63,985 nucleotides of DNA, from the NCBI GenBank assembly GCA_020161845.1, contig JAIUNK010000024.1:1-63985 (forward strand), read 5' to 3'. Source of the DNA: Actinomycetota bacterium. GTDB taxonomy: Bacteria > Actinomycetota > Actinomycetes > Actinomycetales > Dermatophilaceae. The number at the start of each line of letters is the position of its first letter. Position 1 is the stretch's first letter. Below the pieces are notes generated by a model. The model worked only from the letters and a program-made list of their open reading frames with translations, ran no database searches and had not been told where the DNA came from. This document shows, piece by piece, positions 40,988 to 49,079 of the stretch. Position numbers and translations under genes: made by a program.

Positions 40988-42963
40988 CGCCCCGGGCGCG
41001 GCGCTGGAGCATCGCCCTGTTCGTCACGTTCTACGTGGTGGCCACGGTCGCGGGGGTGCGTTCCTACCAGAGCGAGCGGCACCTGTCGGAATCCTGGGCC
41101 ACCCCGGCCGCGCTGGCGTGCCTGCTCACGCTGATCTGGCCGGCGGATCGCGCGGCGTACCCGCGGTTCGTCGGCGCCGTCGGCGGCCTGGCCGCCCTGT
41201 TCGTGCTGGTGGCCGTGCCGGCGGGCCTGCCGGTGGGCGAGGCGGCCCGGATCGCGGTCGTCACGGCCGTGACGATGGTGGCGCTGCTCGCGGCGTACCG
41301 TTCCTTCGTCGGCGACTGGTTCCCGCGGCGCACCGAACACGTGGTGGCCTACGCGGCCCTGAGCGCCGCGGCCGCGGTCGCGGGGGTCCTGCTCGGAGGC
41401 GTGCCGGGGGCGGGCCTGGGCGGCACCGGCGAGTTGCGCTGGGACCTCGCCTGGTTGATCCGCAGCCACATCCATCTGGTCTTCACCGGGATGATCAATT
41501 TCGCGCTGTTCCACTTCCCGCGACCGACGTATTCCCGCATCGAATACCGCTCCGGCCTCGGCCCGCTGGCCGTCCTGGCCGCCGCCTGCCTGGTGCTGCC
41601 GTATCTCTATCCGACCTATCCGCTGGCCTGGCTGGTCTGCGTGCCCTGGGTGTGGCTGGGGTTGGCGCTGACCCCGCGGATCGCCGGGGGCGTCGCGATG
41701 GTGATCGTGATCGGCTCGGCCGCCGTCGCACGCAGCACGTTCTCCAAGTTCCCCCCGGACGCCTGGCTCCCCCCGGCGTTGGTCATGGAGGAGCTCAACG
41801 CCGCCGCGCTGCTGCTCGCGTTCATCATCCTGGCGCTGCGCGAGAACACGGCGCGACTGTCCGCACGCACCGCGGCGGCGGCCCGGCGCGCCGCGCACGA
41901 GACCGAACTACTCGCCGCCGTCGTGGAGGCGGTCGAGGACGGGGTGCTGCTCGCCGACCGGCGCGGCCAGGTGGCCATCAGCAACCCCGCCGCGCGGCGG
42001 ATGCTCGGCCGGCCGACCACGCCGGTCGGGCTCGCCTGGCCCGCGACGTACGGCCTGCGGGATCTCGACGGCGCGGACCTGGACGCCGACGGGATCGCCG
42101 CCCTGCTGGTCCCCACCCGGGAGACGGTACGGGTGCGCACGCGGGCCGGCGGGGGCGAGCGGGTGTACGCCGTAGCGGTGCGCGCGCTGGCGGACGGCGA
42201 CCCGCCCCGGCACCTCGTCGTACTGACCGACGTCACCGCCGAACACGCCCGGCACAGCGAGCTGGAGGCGTTCGCCGCGACGGTCGCGCACGACCTGAAG
42301 AACCCGCTGACCTCGCTGGCCCTATGGATGGACATTGCCGAGACCGAGCTGGCCGACGACCCGGCCCGCGGCCGCGAGGCGCTCGATCGGGCCCAACAGG
42401 TCGGCGGCCGGATGGGGCAGCTCATCGACGACTACCTCGCCTACACGGTGACCCGGGAGGGCGCGTTGCGCCCCAGCGCGGTCGACCTGCGGCGCGTCGT
42501 CGCCGAGGTCGCCTCGATGTACGACGTGGGCGAGCAGGCGGCCCAGATCGACCTCGACATCGACGCCGTGGTGGTCGCCGACCCGGCGCTGGTGCGGCAG
42601 CTGTTGGCGAACCTGCTGGGCAACAGCGTCAAGTACGCCCGGCCGGGCCAGCCACCGCGGATCCAGGTCGTCGCGCAGGCCGACAGCGAGCCCGGCTGGG
42701 TGCGGATCAGCGTGGCCGACCACGGCATCGGCATCGACGAGGCGGATCGGGAGCGGGTGTTCAGGCCGTTCTCGCGCACCTCGCAGGGCGCAGCCTCCGG
42801 CCGCTCGGGCATCGGGCTCGGGTTGGCCCTGTGCCGCTCGATCGTCACCCGGCACGGCGGCCGGATCGAGGCGAGCGCCAACGCGTGGGGCGGCACCACG
42901 ATGACCTTCACGCTGCCCGCAGCGCGGGCCACGGCGCGGGCCGCGGTCGCCTCCACCCGGTAA
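40984..42963 (+). CDS. Membrane sensor histidine kinase 2 (tandem paralogue)
   Basis: A 659-aa kinase of the same plan: about eight TM helices, PAS-like region (VVEAVEDGVLLADRRGQVAISNPAA), DHp motif FAATVAHDLKNPLTSLALWM, N-box NLLGNSVKYARPG, G1 VADHGIGIDEAD, G2 GIGLGLALCRSIVTRHGG. The ATP lid is of normal length. It overlaps HK1 by ATGA, so both are made together and could form heterodimers (inference). No receiver-domain protein is encoded in the window. Confidence 0.9.
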   Translation: MTPRARRWSIALFVTFYVVATVAGVRSYQSERHLSESWATPAALACLLTLIWPADRAAYPRFVGAVGGLAALFVLVAVPAGLPVGEAARIAVVTAVTMVALLAAYRSFVGDWFPRRTEHVVAYAALSAAAAVAGVLLGGVPGAGLGGTGELRWDLAWLIRSHIHLVFTGMINFALFHFPRPTYSRIEYRSGLGPLAVLAAACLVLPYLYPTYPLAWLVCVPWVWLGLALTPRIAGGVAMVIVIGSAAVARSTFSKFPPDAWLPPALVMEELNAAALLLAFIILALRENTARLSARTAAAARRAAHETELLAAVVEAVEDGVLLADRRGQVAISNPAARRMLGRPTTPVGLAWPATYGLRDLDGADLDADGIAALLVPTRETVRVRTRAGGGERVYAVAVRALADGDPPRHLVVLTDVTAEHARHSELEAFAATVAHDLKNPLTSLALWMDIAETELADDPARGREALDRAQQVGGRMGQLIDDYLAYTVTREGALRPSAVDLRRVVAEVASMYDVGEQAAQIDLDIDAVVVADPALVRQLLANLLGNSVKYARPGQPPRIQVVAQADSEPGWVRISVADHGIGIDEADRERVFRPFSRTSQGAASGRSGIGLGLALCRSIVTRHGGRIEASANAWGGTTMTFTLPAARATARAAVASTR

Positions 42964-42972
42964 TCTGCCCGG

Positions 42973-43977
42973 GTGGGGACGGATTCGACGCCGGCGGTCG
43001 GCAGGCCGCAGCGGGTGCGCATCGAGCCCGACGACGCCCTGCGCGCCTGGATCGCCGGGGTCCGCGGCAGCGCACCGATGGCCGCCCGGATGGGCGCGGC
43101 GCGGCTGCGGATGGCCAGCCGGTCGCTGGCCAAGGAGGGCCCCGCCGGTCCGGAGATGGCCACCGTCGAGGACCACGACCTCGGCGACCTGTTCGACGCG
43201 CGGCTCTACCGGCCGCGCCTGGCCGAGCTGCCCGTGGTCGTCTACGCGCACGGCGGTGGCTTCGTGATGGGCGACCTCGACACCCACGACCGGCTCGCCC
43301 GCCGGATCGCCCACCACGCCCAGGTCACGGTCCTGTCGGTGGCCTACCGGCGGGCGCCCGAATATCGCGCGCCCGCCGCCGTGGAGGACATCGTGCGGGC
43401 CTGCCGGTGGGCCGACGCGATGCTCGGTTTGCTCGGCGGCGACAGTCGGGCCGGCATCGGGCTGGCCGGCGACTCGGCAGGCGGGCTGCTCGCCGCCGCG
43501 GCGGCGCTGGCGCTGCGCGACGCGGCCCGCGCCGGCCTGGCCGAGCCGCCCGGACACCTGCTGCTGCTCACCCCGAACACGGACCTGACGCTCACCGCCG
43601 CCAGCGTGGCCGACAAGGGCCACGGGTGGGGGTTGGAGCGGGCCGACCTGCAGTGGTACGTCGAGCAGTGGGTGCCCGGCCGGCACGACCGGTTCGACCC
43701 CACGATCAGCCCGGCGTACGCGGCCCTCGACGGCCTGCCGCCGACCTTCGTGGTGACGGCCGAGCACGACCCGCTGCGCGACGAGGGGTTGTGGTTCGCC
43801 GACCGGCTGCGGGCCAGCGGGGTGCCCTGCGAGCACCTGCACTACGAGGACCTGGTGCACGGCTTCTTCCAGCTCGACCGGGTGTCCCCGGCGACCGCGT
43901 CGGCCGGGGATGCGGCCCTGCAGCGCTACGGCACGTTCCTGCGGCACGCGCTCGGCCTGGAGGACGAGGCGGGCTGA
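42973..43977 (+). CDS. Alpha/beta hydrolase, HSL-type esterase/lipase
   Basis: A 334-aa esterase of the hormone-sensitive-lipase family. The oxyanion motif is HGGG in VVVYAHGGGFVMGDLDTHD (about residue 93), the nucleophile motif GDSAGG, catalytic Asp in FVVTAEHDPLRDEG, and catalytic His in DLVHGFFQLD. It is cytosolic; substrates are likely short acyl esters. The GTG start at 42973 is 9 bp after the kinase stop, so it may share the kinase transcript. Confidence 0.92.
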   Translation: MGTDSTPAVGRPQRVRIEPDDALRAWIAGVRGSAPMAARMGAARLRMASRSLAKEGPAGPEMATVEDHDLGDLFDARLYRPRLAELPVVVYAHGGGFVMGDLDTHDRLARRIAHHAQVTVLSVAYRRAPEYRAPAAVEDIVRACRWADAMLGLLGGDSRAGIGLAGDSAGGLLAAAAALALRDAARAGLAEPPGHLLLLTPNTDLTLTAASVADKGHGWGLERADLQWYVEQWVPGRHDRFDPTISPAYAALDGLPPTFVVTAEHDPLRDEGLWFADRLRASGVPCEHLHYEDLVHGFFQLDRVSPATASAGDAALQRYGTFLRHALGLEDEAG

Positions 43978-44032
43978 CCGTGCGCCGCGCCGACGCCGGC
44001 TGATCGGGCGCCGACGCCGAAAGGCCAGGCCG

Positions 44033-44938
44033 TCAGTGGGGACCGGCCGGGCTCAGGCCCGTCAGTTCCTCGCAGGCGGCCCACAGCTCGGCGGCCAACA
44101 CGCGGTCGTGCGATCGCGCGCTCGACCCCACCGGGCGCGGCGCGCCCTGCAGCTCCCCCGGTCCGGACGGTCCGATGTAGCTGCCCCCGGCCAGGTCCGG
44201 CACCGTCGCGGCGTACAGCGTGGGCAACGCCCCACCGGCCGCATCCTGGCCGATCAGCGGCAGCCGGCCGAGCAGGCCGACCGCGCCACGCAGCATCTGC
44301 GGGCCGACCGTGGCGAACAGGTTGGTCGCCGACCAGCCCGGGTGGGCGGCGATGCTGCGCAGGGGCGGACCGTCCCGCACGAAGCGGCGCTGCTGCTCAT
44401 AAGCGAGGATCAGGTCCGCCAGCTTGCTGGCGCCGTAGGCCTGCGGACCGAACCGGCGCCGGTGCCAGTCCAGGTCGGTCAGGTCCAGGGCCCGGCCGCC
44501 CTGCCGGTGCGCCATCGAGGACAGCCACACCACCCTGTCGGTGAGATTGCCCTGGCGCAGCAGCAGCTGGGTCAGCAGGAACGGGCCGAGCACGTTGGTC
44601 CCGAACATCAGCTCGTGCCCCTGCGGGGTGCGGGTCAGCTGGTCGGTCAGGCAGCCGGCGTTGTTGACCAGCACGTCGATGCGCCAGTCGGCGACACCGG
44701 CGGCGAACTCACGCACCGAGTCCAGGTCGGCCAGGTCGAGGCGGCGCACCTCGGTGTTCGTCGCCATGGCCGCCCGCGCCGCGGCGCCGCGGTCGAGGTC
44801 GCGGCAGGCCAGGACGACGTACGCACCGCGCGCCGCCAGCTCCTGGGCGGTGACCAGGCCGATCCCCGCGGAGGCCCCGGTGACGACGGCAACGGTTCCG
44901 GACAGGTCGGGGATATCGGCGAGGGTCCACGGGCTCAT
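44033..44938 (-). CDS. Short-chain dehydrogenase/reductase
   Basis: A 301-aa SDR. Cofactor loop TGASAGIG (20-27), NNAG (92-95), a catalytic Ser near 140 (WLSS) and YGASK with Tyr168/Lys172. Together with AHPGWSATNL it resembles the retinol-dehydrogenase/WWOX-type NAD(P) SDRs. The ATG at 44938 lies 5 bp after the disulfide reductase stop, so it is the last gene of the MarR cluster. Confidence 0.9.
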   Translation of the reverse strand: MSPWTLADIPDLSGTVAVVTGASAGIGLVTAQELAARGAYVVLACRDLDRGAAARAAMATNTEVRRLDLADLDSVREFAAGVADWRIDVLVNNAGCLTDQLTRTPQGHELMFGTNVLGPFLLTQLLLRQGNLTDRVVWLSSMAHRQGGRALDLTDLDWHRRRFGPQAYGASKLADLILAYEQQRRFVRDGPPLRSIAAHPGWSATNLFATVGPQMLRGAVGLLGRLPLIGQDAAGGALPTLYAATVPDLAGGSYIGPSGPGELQGAPRPVGSSARSHDRVLAAELWAACEELTGLSPAGPH

Positions 44939-44943
44939 GGGAA

Positions 44944-46437
44944 CTATCCTGCCGCCCCGCCTCCGTCGCCGGCCTCGCCGGGGTGGCGCAGCCGGGTGGG
45001 TAGGGCCTCCAGCAGCCGCAACCACAGTTCGCTGGCGGTGGGATAGGCCGGTACGGCGTGGCGGAGCAGGTGCACCGGCAGCTGCCCCACGATGGCGACC
45101 GTGGCGGCGTGCAGCAGCTCGCCGGCGCCGGGCCCGACGAAGGTCGCACCGAGCAGCCGACCCGTGGTCGCATCGACGACCAGCCGCGCCAGGCCGGGCG
45201 CGTCGTCGCGCAGCAGGGCGGCGCCGGCGGCGGCAGTCCACGGCACGGCCGCGACGACCACCTGCGGATAGCCGGCACGAGCCTCCGCCTCGGTCAGCCC
45301 GACGGTGCCGACCTGAGGGTCGGTGAAGACCACCTGCGGGACCGGGACGATCGGCGGGACCTGCGACGGGACCTGCGGCGGGACCTGCGGCGCCGGCTGA
45401 TCCCCGGGCCGAGCCTGCGCCGCGAGGTGCTCCCCGAGCACCCTGGCCCGGTACTTGCCCCAGTGCGTCAACGGCGCCTCCCCGGAGGCGTCACCGACGA
45501 CCCGCAACCAGTCGGGCAGCCGCCCCGCGAGCACGTCGGATGCGCTCAGGCCGACGCTTTCGAGGCCGACGTCGCCGAGTCGAGGACGGCGCCCGACGGC
45601 GAGCAGAACCTCCTCGGCCTCCAGCGTCGCGTCACCGATATCGAGTCGAACCAACCCGCCGTGGATCCGGCCGAGCCCGGTGTCGCGGGCCGCGGCCCGC
45701 TCGATGGAGCCGACCCGGGTCCCGAGCCGGACGTCGACGCCGCGCTCGACCAGACCGGCCCGCACCAGCTCGGCCGCGTCCGGTTCGATCTTGGGCAGCA
45801 GACGATCAGCCCGCACGAGCATCGTCACGCGCGCCCCCAGGGCCGCCATCCACAGGGCGCTCTCGCAGGCCACCACCCCACCACCGACGATGACGAGTCG
45901 CTCGGGGACCTCGCGGACGCCGGTGGCATCCCGCGAGGACCAGGGCAGGCAGGCGGCGTACCCCTCCGGAACGATCGCCGCGCTGCCGGTGGCGATGACG
46001 ACCGTACGGCGCGCGCGCAGCGTCCGGGACCCTTGCGGGGTGTCGACCTCCACGACCCGCTCGGCCGCGATCCGGCCATGGCCGCGGACGACGTCCAGCC
46101 CCGCCGAGCCGGCCCACGCGACCTGGCCGTCGTCCCGGTAGTGCGAGACCCAATCGTCGCGGCGGGCCAGCAGGGCCTGCCGGTCCAGGGCCGGGCGGCT
46201 CAGGCCGGGCAGATGGGCCGCCGCGTCGGCGACCTCGATCGGACGCAGCAGCGCCTTGCTCGGCATGCACGCGTAGTACGAGCATTCGCCGCCGACCAGC
46301 TCGCCCTCGACCAGGACCGCCGTCAGCCCGGTCCCCTCCGTCGCATACTGGGCGACGTTCTCCCCGACCGGTCCCGCCCCGAGGACGACCAGGTCGTAGG
46401 TCGCCGGGTCCGCGGTCCCGGCGTCGCCGTCAGTCAC
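44944..46437 (-). CDS. Class I pyridine-nucleotide disulfide oxidoreductase
   Basis: A 497-aa FAD enzyme. LVVLGAGPVGENVAQYA (FAD), redox pair Cys52/Cys57 in GGECSYYACMPSK, NAD motif LVIVGGGVVACESALWMAALG, and VVGDASGEAPLTHWGKYRARV for the second FAD contact. The dimerisation domain ends HAVPAYPTASELW; the usual HxxxxE is present as His...Glu. It resembles mercuric-reductase/lipoamide-dehydrogenase-like proteins without an N-terminal metal domain. A PQVPPQVPSQVPP repeat interrupts the chain before the dimer domain. GTG start. Likely a thiol or quinone reductase in stress defence. Confidence 0.88.
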   Translation of the reverse strand: MTDGDAGTADPATYDLVVLGAGPVGENVAQYATEGTGLTAVLVEGELVGGECSYYACMPSKALLRPIEVADAAAHLPGLSRPALDRQALLARRDDWVSHYRDDGQVAWAGSAGLDVVRGHGRIAAERVVEVDTPQGSRTLRARRTVVIATGSAAIVPEGYAACLPWSSRDATGVREVPERLVIVGGGVVACESALWMAALGARVTMLVRADRLLPKIEPDAAELVRAGLVERGVDVRLGTRVGSIERAAARDTGLGRIHGGLVRLDIGDATLEAEEVLLAVGRRPRLGDVGLESVGLSASDVLAGRLPDWLRVVGDASGEAPLTHWGKYRARVLGEHLAAQARPGDQPAPQVPPQVPSQVPPIVPVPQVVFTDPQVGTVGLTEAEARAGYPQVVVAAVPWTAAAGAALLRDDAPGLARLVVDATTGRLLGATFVGPGAGELLHAATVAIVGQLPVHLLRHAVPAYPTASELWLRLLEALPTRLRHPGEAGDGGGAAG

Positions 46438-46459
46438 TTGTCGGTCACTGCACTCGGTG

Positions 46460-46771
46460 TCAGTCGGTAGCGGTGGAGGCTGGGGCGCCGTAGACCAGCG
46501 GGATGTAGTCGGGGTGCTTGCCGATCCACGCCTTGATGAACGCGCACAGCGGCATCACCTGGTGGGTGCCCTGGGCACGGACGTCGTCGAGGGCATAGCG
46601 GGCCAGCGCCCCACCGACCCCCTGGCCCTCGAAGGCCGGGTCGACCTCGGTGTGCGTGAACACGATCAGCTCGTGGGTGAGCTGGTATTCGGCGAAGCCG
46701 GCCAGCTCACCCACGAGCTGGGCCTCGTAGCGGCGCTCGTCGGGGTTGTTGGTGACGGTCACGTCGGTCAT
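46460..46771 (-). CDS. Small GNAT (YjdJ-type) N-acetyltransferase
   Basis: A 103-aa acetyltransferase-like protein (GNAT subfamily of about 95-100 aa). DERRYEAQLVGELAGFAEYQL and VFTHTEVDPAFEGQGVGGALARYALDDVRAQG contain the acetyl-CoA loop (QGVGGAL), and VMPLCAFIKAWIGKHPDY is a typical ending. AAGGAG precedes the ATG at 46771. It lies in the MarR cluster, 34 bp after the FMN reductase. Confidence 0.88.
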   Translation of the reverse strand: MTDVTVTNNPDERRYEAQLVGELAGFAEYQLTHELIVFTHTEVDPAFEGQGVGGALARYALDDVRAQGTHQVMPLCAFIKAWIGKHPDYIPLVYGAPASTATD

Positions 46772-46805
46772 GGTGGCTCCTTGTCGGGTACGTCGGGTGG
46801 GGTCA

Positions 46806-47402
46806 TCAGCCGAGGGCGGCGTGGATCGCGGCGAAGCCGACCTCGAGCTCGGCGCGGTGCCGTTCGACGAGATCGCACGGGTTGGCCAGATGGCCGGCGG
46901 CATCTCGGTCGGCGTCCGTGGCGGTGATCGCGATCCGCGGCTGCAGCAGATCGGCCTTGACCACGCCGAAGACGGTCTCCAGCTGCGCGGCGGCCGAGGT
47001 GCCCCCGTGGTAGCCGTAGGTCACCAACAGCACCGGCTTGCGGCGCCACTCGGCGTACAGGCTGTCGATCGCGTTTTTCAGCGGCGCCGGATAACCGCCG
47101 TTGTATTGGGGCGACACCACGATGACGGCGTCGAGGCCGGCCACGGTGCGCGCCCACGCCCTGGTGTGTGCGTGCTCGTAGTCGCCGCGGGCGGGCATCT
47201 TCGGCTCGTCCAGCCAGGGCAGCGCGACCTCGGCGAGGTCGATGACGACGATTTCGGCCTCCGAGCGGAGCCGGGCCAGCTCGGCGATCTGGTCGGCGAG
47301 CTGGCGCCCGACCCGCACCGGGCGGGTCGAGCCGACCAGGACGCCGATCACCGGCATCCGCGTGGCGGCGGCGTTGCTGCCCGTATCGGTCATGTCGCTC
47401 AT
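46806..47402 (-). CDS. NAD(P)H-dependent FMN reductase
   Basis: A 198-aa flavodoxin-fold reductase. IGVLVGSTRPVRVGRQLADQI is the FMN phosphate loop, VVSPQYNGGYPAPLKNAIDSLY the conserved PEYN-type motif, and LLVTYGYHGGTSAAAQL the third flavin contact. It reduces quinones, azo dyes or chromate-like oxidants in this family. The ATG at 47402 overlaps the pirin stop (ATGA) and was preferred to the internal ATG at 47393. Confidence 0.9.
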   Translation of the reverse strand: MSDMTDTGSNAAATRMPVIGVLVGSTRPVRVGRQLADQIAELARLRSEAEIVVIDLAEVALPWLDEPKMPARGDYEHAHTRAWARTVAGLDAVIVVSPQYNGGYPAPLKNAIDSLYAEWRRKPVLLVTYGYHGGTSAAAQLETVFGVVKADLLQPRIAITATDADRDAAGHLANPCDLVERHRAELEVGFAAIHAALG

Positions 47403-48265
47403 GCCAGCTGTCCGAAGGTGCCGGCGTTGAAGTCCTGGATCGCCTGGACGATCTCGGCCTGGGTGTTCATCGCGAACGGTCCATAGAAGGTGACGTCCTC
47501 CTCGATCGGCTGACCACCCAGGACGATAGCCCGGGCGCCGGTCGCGGGCGCGGTGAGCCGAAGCAGATCGCCACTGCGCTCGAAGATCCCGAGTCGCTCG
47601 TGGCCGATCGTGCCGCCGTCGGTGGCGACCTCGCCGTCGAGGACGAAGACCATGATCGTGTGCCCGTCCGGCACGGCCAGCTCGGCGACCTCGTCGGCGG
47701 CCAGCTGGACATCCCACAGCTCGATCGGGGTGTGTGTGCGCGCCGGCCCGCGCTCGCCGTCGAGCTCGCCGGCGTACAGGGTCACCGTGCCGCCGCCCTC
47801 CAGCTTGACCTTGCCCATCGACTCGGCGGTCAGGGCCTGATAGCCCGGCTCGCTCATCTTGTCCTTGCCGGGCAGGTTGACCCACAGCTGCATCATGTGG
47901 AACCGGCCGCCGCGCTTGGCCCACTCGACCTCGTGGTACTCCTTGTGCAGGATGCCGCGGGCGGCGGTCATCCACTGCGCGTCGCCCGGGTAGATGACGC
48001 CGCCACCACCGGTGGAGTCGTGATGCTGCACGGCCCCCTCGAAGGCGAGCGTCACGGTCTCGAAACCGCGATGCGGATGCGGCCCGACGCCGCGCGGGGT
48101 GGTCGTCGGCGGATACTCCTTGACGGGGTTGTAGTCCATCAACAGGAACGGGTCGGCGAGCTGCTGCAGGCCATTGCCGGGCAGCAGTTGGGTCACGTAG
48201 AAACCGTCGCCGACCCAGTGGAAGCCGTCGCCGGAGTGGACGCTGTGCAGTGTGCGGGTGGTCAT
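47399..48265 (-). CDS. Pirin family protein (bicupin)
   Basis: A 288-aa pirin. DPFLLMDYNPVKEYPP, GVGPHPHRGFETVTLAFEGAVQHHDSTGG and QWMTAARGILHKEYHE hold the metal-binding His/His/His/Glu set. The second cupin (TPIELWDVQLAADE, then GPFAMNTQAEIVQAIQDF) is complete. Bacterial pirins act as quercetinase-like dioxygenases or redox sensors. It is translationally coupled to MarR upstream and FMN reductase downstream, both by ATGA. Confidence 0.93.
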   Translation of the reverse strand: MTTRTLHSVHSGDGFHWVGDGFYVTQLLPGNGLQQLADPFLLMDYNPVKEYPPTTTPRGVGPHPHRGFETVTLAFEGAVQHHDSTGGGGVIYPGDAQWMTAARGILHKEYHEVEWAKRGGRFHMMQLWVNLPGKDKMSEPGYQALTAESMGKVKLEGGGTVTLYAGELDGERGPARTHTPIELWDVQLAADEVAELAVPDGHTIMVFVLDGEVATDGGTIGHERLGIFERSGDLLRLTAPATGARAIVLGGQPIEEDVTFYGPFAMNTQAEIVQAIQDFNAGTFGQLA

Positions 48266-48729
48266 CGGGAAGGTCCTTTCGGGGGGCACGAGGGGTCTCG
48301 CGCGGCGGAGTTCCGCTCGAGCAGGGTGGTCGTTGCGGCATGCAGGGCGGTCAGGGAGTCGGCGTCGAGCGGGGCGAAGAAGGCCTCGACGATGCGTCGG
48401 TTGGTGCGGGCGCTGTCGGCGCGGAGCCGCCGGCCCGCGGGGGTCAGGCCGATGCGTACGGCGCGCTGGTCGACCGGGTCCGTCTCACGGCGTACCAGCC
48501 CGCGCGCCACCAGTCGGTCCACCAGCCGGGTCAGCGCGGTGCGGCTCAGGATCACCCGGTCGCTGAGCTCGCCATGGCGGATCGGCTGCCGTACGTCGAG
48601 GTTCACCAGCACGTCGAACTCCGAGACCGACAGATCGTGTTGGCCCTGGAAGGCGTCAGCCAGCTCACCGATCAACGCGGCGTGCACCTCCAGCATCGAG
48701 CGCCAGGCCCCGACGGTCATGCCGGTCAT
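48262..48729 (-). CDS. MarR-family regulator
   Basis: A 155-aa MarR protein. LSVSEFDVLVNLDVRQPIRHGELSDRVILSRTALTRLVDRLVARGLVRRETDPVDQRAVRIGLT is the winged helix with the DxR wing (about residues 35-97), flanked by dimerisation helices. First gene of the redox cluster. GAGAGGAG precedes the ATG. A strong palindrome 83 bp upstream is the probable operator, implying autoregulation of the whole cluster. Confidence 0.93.
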   Translation of the reverse strand: MTGMTVGAWRSMLEVHAALIGELADAFQGQHDLSVSEFDVLVNLDVRQPIRHGELSDRVILSRTALTRLVDRLVARGLVRRETDPVDQRAVRIGLTPAGRRLRADSARTNRRIVEAFFAPLDADSLTALHAATTTLLERNSAARDPSCPPKGPSR

Positions 48730-48811
48730 GGCACTCCTCTCCAGCGGTGAGCCAGGGTGAATCCGAGCACCGGCCCGGTGGATTCAGGCACCGACTGGGC
48801 GCTCCGGTGGC

Positions 48812-48839
48812 CATGTTAGGTGCAGATGCACATAAAATG
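48812..48839. promoter_or_regulatory. Palindromic candidate MarR operator
   Basis: TTAGGTGCA-GA-TGCACATAA with further CAT/ATG pairing outside: 11 of 13 arm positions are symmetric over 28 bp. It sits in an AT-richer patch between the divergent MarR and DUF1023 genes and has the form of typical MarR sites. Confidence 0.7.
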
Positions 48840-49079
48840 CAAACCTGGGATCGACGGACGCCGGGCCCGCGTGGCCGCCCGGATCCGCCCGCCTCACCCG
48901 ACTGGCGAGTAACATTGGCGGGACCGGGGTTCGCGGGCCAGGCGCCGGCGATACGGTGGCCCAACCGGCGCGCCGGGCGAGCACGACAGCACGCGCGACC
49001 GGAGCGCGACCGCGAGCACGACCGGCGGGGCAATTCCGCTGACCCGGACGGATCGTCGAGCACAGGGTGGAGGTGCGGC

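Noticed and set aside
40902-44003. 1033-codon open frame on the plus strand across HK2 and the esterase
   Set aside because: It is a shadow frame of two genes with clear motifs in another frame; the product is Arg/Gly/Pro-rich with no family pattern, as expected from high-GC antisense or off-frame DNA.
43980-44030. GCCGACGCCG direct repeats and a CGAAAGGCCA-like word between esterase and SDR
   Set aside because: The word lacks the leading G of the 11-mer, lies between convergent genes, and is not at a promoter; probably chance.
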